Shown here: one piece after another, positions 1 to 5,699 of the stretch
Layout of the letters: every line of letters begins with the position of its first letter
How positions within the stretch are numbered: the first letter of the stretch is position 1
NCBI GenBank assembly: GCA_947254705.1
Contig: CAMYCX010000068.1
Location: 1-6,330 of the forward strand
Reading direction: 5' to 3'
DNA: 6,330 nt
From: an uncultured Veillonellaceae bacterium
Lineage (GTDB): Bacteria; Bacillota; Negativicutes; Veillonellales; Negativicoccaceae
Position numbers and translations under genes: made by a program
Notes under the pieces: generated by a model
Databases searched by the model: none
The model's input: only the letters and a program-made list of their open reading frames with translations
Told to the model about the DNA's origin: nothing

Positions 1-3000
1 TCTTTTTCAATCGACGTGGTGATATTCGTCTTGTCACCGGCGATCTTCAGTGTCGAGTTAGTCGAATCGACTTTAAAGTTGGAGGTCGTTTTCGTGTCGT
101 CCGACGTCACTGTAAAGTCCGTACCGCCGACACCGCCCGTACCGTCTTCGCCCTTGTCGCCTTTAGGTCCTTGCGGTCCTTGTGGTCCTTGTGGTCCTTG
201 TTCGCCTTTATCGCCTTTGACTCCCGGATCACCTTTGTCGCCCTTGGCTCCAGGCTCACCTTTGTCGCCCTTGGCTCCCGGATCGCCTTTGAAAGCTGGA
301 TCTTTTTTCAGGCTTTCTTTATCGAGCGTGACGCGCGTGTATTTCTTGCCGTCTTTGTCGGTGACTTGTTCGGCTTTCAGACCGTCGCCGAAATCCATGC
401 GGAATTCACTGAGCGGCATCGTCCAGTGGTCCGTGCTCGGCGTGTAGACATTGCCTTCCACCTTACCGCCGAAGTAGAAGTTCATCGGCGCATTCGCGAG
501 CGTTTTCAGCTGCGCCACGTTCACCGCGTCGGTATCTTTCGTACCGGCGGCTACCCCTGTCAGCTGACGGGTAATGTGATAACGCACGTCACCAATGCTG
601 ACGCCGCCATCCGAAGCCTGCCAAGTGCTGCGTATCTCTTTCAGCTTACCAAGCGAGCTTTCAAAGTCCGGATTGGCCGTATTGAATTGTTGCAGTTCCT
701 GTTCCGCCGCGGCTTTCTGAGCCGCATCATTATCCTGAACGGCTTTTTCATATTTTTTCTGAATTGCTTCGTATTTCGACAACAACGGTTCAACAATTCC
801 TTGCAGACGGTCAAACTCTTTCTTCTGACCGGCCGCCTCAAGCGCGTCCGTCGCGCCGTCGCCCTTTGCTCCCGGCGCGTATCCGACAAAGCCGCGTTGA
901 CGGTTCGCGAAGGACTTCGCACCGATCGCCACACCGCTATCGACCGCTACCTGCGCTTCGGTCCCGACGGCGAGGCCGTTCGACGCTTCAGCTTCAGCGG
1001 CTTTACCGATCGCGATCGATCCCGCCCCCGTCGCTCCTTGGCCATTATAGTTCTTGTCATTTTCATTCGAACCTTGGACCCCGAAATAGTGTACGCCCGA
1101 ACCTTTTTGCAGGTTCGTGATGTTTTGGTTAATCTTCGTGATATTTTCCGCGTTCTCGGTAGCTTTACTGTTCACGACTTTGAGCTGCGCGACGTTCACC
1201 GCGTCGGTGTCCTGCGTGCCCGCGGCTACATTGGTAATCTGTCTTGTCGCACCTGCACTTCCTACGGATACCGCTCCACTACCTGATTGCCAAGCGCCAA
1301 TCATCTGTTTCTTTTCTTTTACAGCAGGGAGAAAATCCGGGTGTTCGGCTATCCATGTATCCAATTTTTGTTTTGCCGTTGTTTCTTCTGCTGACTTGGA
1401 CGGTGCGTCTTGATAGGCCTTTACCAATCCGTTATATTCATCTTTCAAAGGATCAATCTTGCCCGTAAGCTCGTCATATTTTGCTTTTTGTCCGATAGAT
1501 TCCAACACTTTTTCCACTGTGCTGTTGTCGCCACCTAAGGCATAACCGATTTTTCCTTTTTCACGGTCTGCTACAGAGTATGCACCGAGAGCCACTCCGT
1601 TTTCTACATTCCCCTTTGCCTTATAACCGATACTTGCAGCACCCTTTTTATCCACACTTGCGGATGCCCCTAATGCCACTCCGTTTTCCGATTGAGCTTT
1701 AGCACTCAGCCCGAGTGCCGTTCCCCACTTTCCACTTGCTTCTGCAAAAGATCCGATCGCCGTACTCCATTCACCGGATGCGTTTGCTTTCATACCGATT
1801 GCTATTGTGCCTGTCTTTTGCGCACTGGCTCTATCGCCGGCCGCAAAGCTGTAGCTTCCGGACGCATTTGCCTGTGTGCCGATAGCGGTAGACTGTATCC
1901 CTGTCGCTTCAGCCAAGTTACCGACAGCTACCGTTGCCGCGCCAAGAGCTTTCGATAAATGACCGATCGCGATAGCGCGAGGTGTGGGTGTCCATACTTT
2001 TTTACCGCTATGGTATCCATACCCTTTATTTGTCTGCAAATCTTTTCTTTCTTGTTCGGTTAAAGCATTAAATTCATCGTTTGTATACTCTTTAAACGTT
2101 GTGCGATAGTATAGAGATTTATCCACTCCGCCAATGCTCAGTTCACGCAGGGTATAGTTTTTCTTTTCCGCATCGGACAATGCATCATAAGCCGCTTTTT
2201 CTATACCTTCTTCTGCTCCTGCCAGTGCGTAATAGCCCCAAGCTTGAGAATAATTACCTATACTCCATGCATTTGCACCCGTTGCATTGCTATCCAGTCC
2301 GTATGCTCTTGCATTGCGACCGATAGCAATCGCGTTTTCACCGGTCGCGCCATCGTTATTCCAGTTCGTGCCGGCAGGATTTGCGCTGTTGTCCGAATTG
2401 ACGGAGAAATAATGAATCGCGCCGTTGTCTACTTTGGCATTCAATGCTTTCAGCTGCGCGACATTCACCGCGTCGGTGTCTTCCGTACCTGCCGCGAGTC
2501 CTGTCAACTGACGGGTATATTTCTTGTCCGAATTGCCGATAGAAATCGCGCCTCGCGTCGCTTTCCATGCTTCAGAGGTGGTGTTGGCGTCAGCTAAGTA
2601 GCCAATCGCGCCTTTTTCTCTATTCGCCAAGCTGGAAGATCCGAGCGCGACGCCGCTTCTCGCTGTCGCCGTCGCGAATGAACCGAACGCTACGGAGTAG
2701 TTGTTTTGCGCCTTAGCCGAATTGCCAAAGGCGATGGAGCTTTCTTTTTCCGCGATCGCTTCCTGTCCGACCGCGACCGCATAGTCCGCTTTCGCTTGTG
2801 AGTCCGAACCAATCGCGACCGCCTGTTCACCGTCTACCGTCAAGCTGTTACCCAACGCAAGGCCACCATCACCGTTGCCGATGACCTTGTTGTTACTTCC
2901 GACAGATGTCCCGTGCGATGACGCTTCTGAACCTTCACCGATGACAATACTGCCGCGCGTGGCGGTATTATTCATGCCGACCACTACATTCCCGCTATCC

Positions 3001-5144
3001 AAACCGTTTTCCACCTTGCTGTAAATCCATTTGAATCGATTTTGCGGGTCTTTTTCAGCGGTATAACCGGCCAGGTTACCTACACCGATAACCGTATTGT
3101 GCTTGCCCGCCACCATCGTTTTTCTATTTTCTCGATTGTTCTGATAGTCCGTGCCAAACACCGCGTTGTGCGCGCCTTCGACTTCCATATTCTGTCCGGC
3201 GACGATGTTATTGCGGCTCGAAGATCCGGTTCTATCCTTATGGTAACGTTTCAGCGTGTTGTTATTGCCGAGCACGGTGCTGTTTGGCGCTTCCGAGCTC
3301 GAGCCGATGCCGATGACCATGCTGTCGGCGGCTTTCGCTCCGTCGTTGTCAAAGTTGGATCCCGCCACTTTTTTGTCGCTGGTTACGGAGTAGTAATGAA
3401 CCGCACCTTGCGCTATTTTTTTGTCGACGGCTTTCAGCTGCGCCACGTTCACCGCGTCGGTGTCTTTCGTACCGGCGGCAAGATTGGTAATCTGACGAGT
3501 GATACCCAAGGTGTCATGGCCGACAGAAACGGCTCCCTTGGCGCCGATCCACTGATGAAAGAGCTTGTTTCGTTCCCCTAATGCTTTTTCATACGTATTG
3601 CGCAAACCTTGATCGGTCGGATTGGCCTTCCAACGTGTTTCCGCGGCCTTCAGTTTTTCATTGGCCTGATCATAGGCATCCTTTTGGCCTGTCTTTGTCA
3701 AGAAATCTTGGAGGCCGGTCCATTGCTCCCCTGCCGGATTGTATCCCGGCGTGAAAGAGTCGCGGTTCGACACCGATTCCGCCCCCAACGCCAGACCGCC
3801 CGTCACGATGGCCTGAGCATTCGATCCTATAGCCACACCGGATATTCCCGTAACGCCCGCCTTCGCACCGATCGCCACACTGTCTGTATTTAGTGCTTTT
3901 GCTCCTGCACCGACAGCAGTCGCACTCGTGCCGTTCGCTTCGGCCTCCGTACCTATCGCCACGTCGAGCTTCTTATCTGCCTTCGCCTTAGGGCCGACGG
4001 CAATCGCATCGACGCCCACGGCGCCGTCATTTTCCCGATTCGTTCCGTCGGACGCGTTTTTGTCCTTCGGGTTGACCGAGAAATAATGCACGCCCGCATT
4101 TTGCGTCAGATTCGTGATATTTTGTTCCAGTCCGGTAATCTTGGTTGTATTGTCGTCCACTTTCTTATTTACGACTTTGAGCTGCGCCACGTTCACCGCG
4201 TCGGTGTCTTTCGTACCGGCGGCTACGCCGATAATCTGACGGGTATTGAGATATCTGGAGTCGCCGATGCTAACAGCGCTTTCAGACGCCTGCCAAGTAT
4301 TGCTCATGTAGTTCAATGTTCGAAGCGCATTTGCAAATTCCGGATTATCCGCCATGTATTGTTTCATTTCCTGCATCGCGGCCTCTTGCTTAACCTTATC
4401 ATCATTTCGGCTGGCTTCATTAAATTTTTCGCCAATTTCCAAATACTTTGGCATAAATGGATTAGCAATCGCTCTCAGACGTTGAAGTTCTTCTTTTTGT
4501 CCGGCCGCCTCTAACACGGCATCCAAATCATTGCTCTTAGCGCCCGACGCGTATCCGAGCATGCCGCCTTCACGATCCGCATACGAACGTGTACCGATCG
4601 CCACGCCTTTATAAGCAACCACATCGGCATAAGAACCGATCGCGACGCCTTCCGGCGCGCTGACTTTTGTGCCTTGGCCGATCGCCACGCCAAAGTTGCC
4701 ATTGGTTTGCGCTCCCCAACCAAGGGCTACCGTGTTATGGCCTACCGCAGCTGCTTCATTACCGACGGCAACAGAGAAGTCTCCGGATGACTTTGTCTTT
4801 TTGCCGATCGCAATTGATCCAGTCCCCGTTGCTCCATCGTTATTATAGTTGTCGATCTCCGAGTCAACGTCATTTACCGAGAAGTAATGTACAACACCGC
4901 GCTCAGCATTCAGCTTTTCCATGACAGCGTCGTACACGGCCTGTTGTTCCGCCGTCAAAGCTGCGCCCGCATGGATCATGCCCGCCGTCATAAAGCCGCC
5001 CAGCAGTGCCATGACGACTCCGGACCGCAACAGTTTTTTGTTTCTTCCGGACGAGGAATCTTTCCCGTGTCCTTTGGCAATTTCAGAAGTCACTACCCAA
5101 GCGCTTCTTACTTTGCTCCAGACAAGTTTGTAAATCTTGTTCAT
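1..5144 (-). CDS. Giant trimeric autotransporter adhesin (YadA-like), N-terminal 1714 residues, 3' end outside window
   Basis: A surface adhesin of the type Vc (YadA/Hag) family, expected to form a homotrimeric fibre on the outer membrane. The frame is open from ATG 5144 to the left edge with no stop or frameshift. The start is chosen because AAGGAGA lies six bases upstream and the protein opens with an ESPR signal (MNKIYKLVWSKVRSAWVV). In order: signal peptide (1 to about 61); five opening-head-neck modules (85-351, 352-581, 582-909, 910-1350, 1351-1547); a beta-rich segment with FGDGLKAEQVTDKDGKKY (about 1548-1617); collagen-like Gly-X-Y triplets (1620-1667); then a segment with TLKIAGDKTNITTSIE (to 1714), like other TAA stalk pieces. 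I found no cysteine, as is usual for TAA passengers. The membrane anchor must lie beyond base 1. The family call is secure; the ligand is unknown. The neighbour to the right is a second TAA. Confidence 0.96.
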   Translation of the reverse strand, partial: MNKIYKLVWSKVRSAWVVTSEIAKGHGKDSSSGRNKKLLRSGVVMALLGGFMTAGMIHAGAALTAEQQAVYDAVMEKLNAERGVVHYFSVNDVDSEIDNYNNDGATGTGSIAIGKKTKSSGDFSVAVGNEAAAVGHNTVALGWGAQTNGNFGVAIGQGTKVSAPEGVAIGSYADVVAYKGVAIGTRSYADREGGMLGYASGAKSNDLDAVLEAAGQKEELQRLRAIANPFMPKYLEIGEKFNEASRNDDKVKQEAAMQEMKQYMADNPEFANALRTLNYMSNTWQASESAVSIGDSRYLNTRQIIGVAAGTKDTDAVNVAQLKVVNKKVDDNTTKITGLEQNITNLTQNAGVHYFSVNPKDKNASDGTNRENDGAVGVDAIAVGPKAKADKKLDVAIGTEAEANGTSATAVGAGAKALNTDSVAIGAKAGVTGISGVAIGSNAQAIVTGGLALGAESVSNRDSFTPGYNPAGEQWTGLQDFLTKTGQKDAYDQANEKLKAAETRWKANPTDQGLRNTYEKALGERNKLFHQWIGAKGAVSVGHDTLGITRQITNLAAGTKDTDAVNVAQLKAVDKKIAQGAVHYYSVTSDKKVAGSNFDNDGAKAADSMVIGIGSSSEAPNSTVLGNNNTLKRYHKDRTGSSSRNNIVAGQNMEVEGAHNAVFGTDYQNNRENRKTMVAGKHNTVIGVGNLAGYTAEKDPQNRFKWIYSKVENGLDSGNVVVGMNNTATRGSIVIGEGSEASSHGTSVGSNNKVIGNGDGGLALGNSLTVDGEQAVAIGSDSQAKADYAVAVGQEAIAEKESSIAFGNSAKAQNNYSVAFGSFATATARSGVALGSSSLANREKGAIGYLADANTTSEAWKATRGAISIGNSDKKYTRQLTGLAAGTEDTDAVNVAQLKALNAKVDNGAIHYFSVNSDNSANPAGTNWNNDGATGENAIAIGRNARAYGLDSNATGANAWSIGNYSQAWGYYALAGAEEGIEKAAYDALSDAEKKNYTLRELSIGGVDKSLYYRTTFKEYTNDEFNALTEQERKDLQTNKGYGYHSGKKVWTPTPRAIAIGHLSKALGAATVAVGNLAEATGIQSTAIGTQANASGSYSFAAGDRASAQKTGTIAIGMKANASGEWSTAIGSFAEASGKWGTALGLSAKAQSENGVALGASASVDKKGAASIGYKAKGNVENGVALGAYSVADREKGKIGYALGGDNSTVEKVLESIGQKAKYDELTGKIDPLKDEYNGLVKAYQDAPSKSAEETTAKQKLDTWIAEHPDFLPAVKEKKQMIGAWQSGSGAVSVGSAGATRQITNVAAGTQDTDAVNVAQLKVVNSKATENAENITKINQNITNLQKGSGVHYFGVQGSNENDKNYNGQGATGAGSIAIGKAAEAEASNGLAVGTEAQVAVDSGVAIGAKSFANRQRGFVGYAPGAKGDGATDALEAAGQKKEFDRLQGIVEPLLSKYEAIQKKYEKAVQDNDAAQKAAAEQELQQFNTANPDFESSLGKLKEIRSTWQASDGGVSIGDVRYHITRQLTGVAAGTKDTDAVNVAQLKTLANAPMNFYFGGKVEGNVYTPSTDHWTMPLSEFRMDFGDGLKAEQVTDKDGKKYTRVTLDKESLKKDPAFKGDPGAKGDKGEPGAKGDKGDPGVKGDKGEQGPQGPQGPQGPKGDKGEDGTGGVGGTDFTVTSDDTKTTSNFKVDSTNSTLKIAGDKTNITTSIEK
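144..287 (-). repeat. Collagen-like Gly-X-Y segment
   Basis: Residues 1620-1667 are sixteen uninterrupted Gly-X-Y triplets: GDP, GAK, GDK, GEP, GAK, GDK, GDP, GVK, GDK, GEQ, three GPQ, GPK, GDK and GED. Degenerate triplets GTG and GVG follow to about 1673. Proline occurs at both X and Y positions, and the many GDK/GEK-type charged triplets are typical of bacterial collagen-like proteins, where interchain salt bridges replace hydroxyproline. A collagen helix needs three chains, which a TAA trimer supplies. Triple-helix formation is inferred; the triplet periodicity is seen directly. Confidence 0.95.
166..201 (-). repeat. Tandem 9-base repeat, four copies, coding Gly-Pro-Gln/Lys triplets
   Basis: On the plus strand GGTCCTTGY is repeated at 166-174, 175-183, 184-192 and 193-201; only the ninth base varies. 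On the coding strand this gives consecutive GPQ triplets. The near-perfect identity suggests recent slippage expansion. It is in frame, so it would alter length rather than switch expression. Confidence 0.9.
202..290 (-). repeat. Tandem 27-base repeat, three copies plus a partial
   Basis: Within the collagen-like coding stretch, a 27-base unit recurs at 202-228, 229-255 and 256-282, with an eight-base remnant at 283-290. Each unit encodes nine residues of the GxKGDKGxx type. The last two copies differ at only a few bases. Unit length is a multiple of three, so gain or loss of copies would change fibre length without breaking the frame. Confidence 0.9.
504..1094 (-). repeat. TAA module 5: short head, helical insert, neck
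   Basis: Residues 1351-1547. It opens VHYFGVQGSNE and GQGATG. Only three head repeats are present (SIAIG, LAVG, VAIG), followed by RQRGFVGY (to 1422). The 85-residue insert to W1508 is the same length as that of module 1 and clearly related to it (shared LEAAGQK, a KY pair, NPDF against NPEF, TWQAS). The neck TRQLTGVAAGTKDTDAVNVAQLK is 1525-1547. It is not followed by another VHYFSV opening but by TLANAPMNFYFGGKVEG and the beta-rich lead-in to the collagen-like segment, so this neck ends the head-neck series visible here. Confidence 0.9.
1095..2417 (-). repeat. TAA module 4: longest head, with two inserts
   Basis: Residues 910-1350, the longest module. It opens IHYFSVNSDNS and WNNDGATG. Two or three head repeats are interrupted by a non-head insert at about 975-1055, after which the head resumes with about ten repeats (IAIG, VAVG, TAIG, FAAG, TALG, VALG and others, to about 1189). 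REKGKIGY (to 1201) is followed by an 83-residue helix-like insert up to W1285, then GAVSVG. The neck TRQITNVAAGTQDTDAVNVAQLK is 1300-1322, followed by a longer stalk containing NITKINQNITNLQKG. Much of the module is lower in GC than modules 1 and 5, which suggests separate ancestry. Confidence 0.88.
1980..2222 (-). other. Non-head insert interrupting the module 4 beta-roll
   Basis: Residues 975-1055 of the giant adhesin do not follow the head repeat. They contain two related pieces, AAYDALSDAEKKNY (about 984-997) and DEFNALTEQERKDL (about 1023-1036), with an aromatic stretch KSLYYRTTFKEY between them and KGYGYHSGKKVWTPTP after. Head repeats resume at RAIAIG. By hand count 2041-2100 is 17/60 G+C, against 39/60 at 901-960 in module 5. 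Function is unknown; it may be a surface-exposed extra domain. Confidence 0.75.
2418..3401 (-). repeat. TAA module 3: irregular Asn-rich head, then regular head and neck
   Basis: Residues 582-909. It opens VHYYSVTSDKK. About 608-760 holds degenerate head repeats with longer, Asn-rich loops (NSTVLGNNNTL, NNIVAGQNMEVEG, NTVIGVGN, NVVVGMNNT). Regular repeats follow (LALG, VAIG, VAVG, IAFG, VAFG, VALG, to about 835). REKGAIGY (to 849) is followed by only ten residues before W860, so this module lacks the helical insert found at the same place in the other four. The neck TRQLTGLAAGTEDTDAVNVAQLK is 877-899 and the linker ALNAKVDNGA is short. Confidence 0.88.
3402..4091 (-). repeat. TAA module 2: opening, head, helical insert, neck, short linker
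   Basis: Residues 352-581. It opens VHYFSVNPKDK and ENDGAVG. Six head repeats carry cores such as AIAVG, VAIG, TAVG and LALG (about 380-454). After RDSFTPGY (468) there is a 63-residue, probably helical insert up to W532, then GAVSVG (537-542). The neck TRQITNLAAGTKDTDAVNVAQLK spans 549-571. The linker to the next module is only about ten residues (AVDKKIAQGA), shorter than after modules 1 and 4. The neck DNA at 3437-3479 is base-for-base identical to that of module 1 at 4181-4223. Confidence 0.9.
4092..4892 (-). repeat. TAA module 1: opening, head, helical insert, neck, stalk
   Basis: Residues 85-351. It opens with VHYFSVN and NYNNDGATG. Six YadA-head repeats with cores such as SIAIG, SVAVG, TVALG and GVAIG follow (about 110-184), expected to form a left-handed parallel beta-roll. 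After REGGMLGY (to 198) comes an 85-residue insert with helix-like composition, then W284 and SAVSIGD. The neck runs TRQIIGVAAGTKDTDAVNVAQLK (301-323). A stalk with TTKITGLEQNITNLTQN continues to 351; its asparagine-bearing heptads resemble the N@d coiled-coil layers of TAA stalks. Confidence 0.9.
4962..5144 (-). other. ESPR-type extended signal peptide
   Basis: Residues 1 to about 61 of the giant adhesin. The first 25 or so residues (MNKIYKLVWSKVRSAWVV, then TSEIAKG) match the extended signal peptide region typical of large autotransporters and TAAs. A second basic patch (NKKLLR, 35-40) and a hydrophobic core (about 41-57, SGVVMALLGGFMTAGMI) follow. Cleavage is likely near IHAGA (57-61), just before ALTAEQQ; the exact site is inferred. 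In proteobacteria the ESPR is thought to slow inner-membrane translocation of very large passengers. The same role here is an inference. Confidence 0.9.
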
Positions 5145-5150
5145 ACATAC

Positions 5151-5157
5151 TCTCCTT
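5151..5157 (-). promoter_or_regulatory. Ribosome binding site of the giant adhesin
   Basis: The coding strand reads AAGGAGA, then six bases, then ATG at 5144. It is a near-consensus Shine-Dalgarno sequence at normal spacing. An overlapping ATG at 5148 is in a different frame, closer to the site, and does not give the ESPR protein. Confidence 0.9.
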
Positions 5158-5642
5158 TTCTTTTTAACACCGAAATACCACATCAAAATAAAATAACTTT
5201 ATTGTTTCTACTAACTTTCCTTTATGTCATTTTAACACAATCTGTAATTAAATAAAGTTTTGTCACCGGCAATCCTTTCGCCAAGTCACATGGATCTGTT
5301 TGTCGCTTAGTCGTTCTATTTCTTTGTTTGCATGTAAATTACTTTATTCACGGGTCTCTTTACTTGACACACGTTCGTTCTTGACCATTCCTCCCGTTTC
5401 CATGGTTTTCATCCGTTTTGCGATATATTTCCATTTCACATGATCGATTGATTTTATTGTTTTGCGCTTACTTACTCATATTTTGTTAATTATTTCATAA
5501 AATTCTTGCTTTTCTCACGCTGCTGCTTTTATTCGCTTTGCTGCCATTTTAAGCGTCAAGCGACTTTTTAGCGTGGATTATTTCTTTCATCCGAGAGACA
5601 TCAGCAAGATGAGTTGCGCTTTATTTCCCGATATGCAGCATG
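5158..5642. other. AT-rich intergenic region between two adhesin genes
   Basis: About 485 bases with no convincing gene, RNA or mobile element. It holds the candidate promoter near 5229-5237. A direct repeat GTCAAG on the minus strand (5386-5381 and about 5369-5364) is 17 bases apart and could be an operator, though it may be chance. Short open frames occur, the clearest on the minus strand ending at 5344, but none has a well-spaced ribosome binding site. The length is generous for a simple promoter and may hold regulatory DNA. Confidence 0.6.
5229..5250 (-). promoter_or_regulatory. Tentative sigma-70-type promoter of the giant adhesin
   Basis: On the minus strand TGTTAAAAT (5237-5229) looks like an extended -10 element (TG, one base, TAAAAT). 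The region 16-18 bases upstream (around TTTATT, 5256-5251) is only a weak -35 match. It would put the transcript start near 5222 and give a leader of about 78 bases. The -10 is a reasonable candidate; the assignment is inferred from sequence likeness only. Confidence 0.35.
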
Positions 5643-5674
5643 AAAAAAGCCGAGGCGTATCGCCTCGGCTTTTT
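5643..5674 (-). terminator. Rho-independent terminator after the right-hand adhesin gene
   Basis: A perfect 14-base-pair hairpin (arms 5644-5657 and 5661-5674) with a three-base loop. The GC-rich core is GCCGAGGCG, flanked by A and T runs. On the minus strand it is followed by a run of six T (5648-5643). It lies about 25 bases past the stop codon of the right-hand gene. A/T runs on both sides could let it work in both directions, but no plus-strand gene converges here. Confidence 0.93.
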
Positions 5675-5699
5675 CCTTTGTGTAACAGTCATGCCGTTT

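Noticed and set aside
144..290. CRISPR-like or other non-coding repeat array
   Set aside because: The repeats are contiguous, of 9 and 27 bases without spacers, and encode Gly-X-Y triplets in the adhesin frame.
171..1286. 371-codon open frame on the plus strand
   Set aside because: It lies wholly antisense to the adhesin, is Arg/Phe/Val rich with no recognisable domain, and similar pieces recur opposite each neck (HVHRVGVFRTGG). It is a shadow of the repetitive coding strand.
3042..3581. 179-codon plus-strand open frame, and similar ones at 4086-4514 and 2244-2597
   Set aside because: Antisense shadows of modules 1 to 3; each repeats the same reverse translation of the neck.
5146..5148. Alternative ATG four bases upstream of the chosen adhesin start
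   Set aside because: It is in a different frame and gives no ESPR or adhesin sequence.
5364..5392. Plus-strand promoter with TTGACA at 5364-5369
   Set aside because: No -10-like sequence at 16-18 bases downstream, and no plus-strand gene follows.
5344..5412. 22-codon minus-strand open frame (MKTMETGGMVKNERVSSKET...), open further upstream to about 43 codons
   Set aside because: No ribosome binding site at usable spacing for the first ATG; the GGGAGGA sequence sits one base from an internal ATG. No recognisable family. Probably chance, or a remnant.
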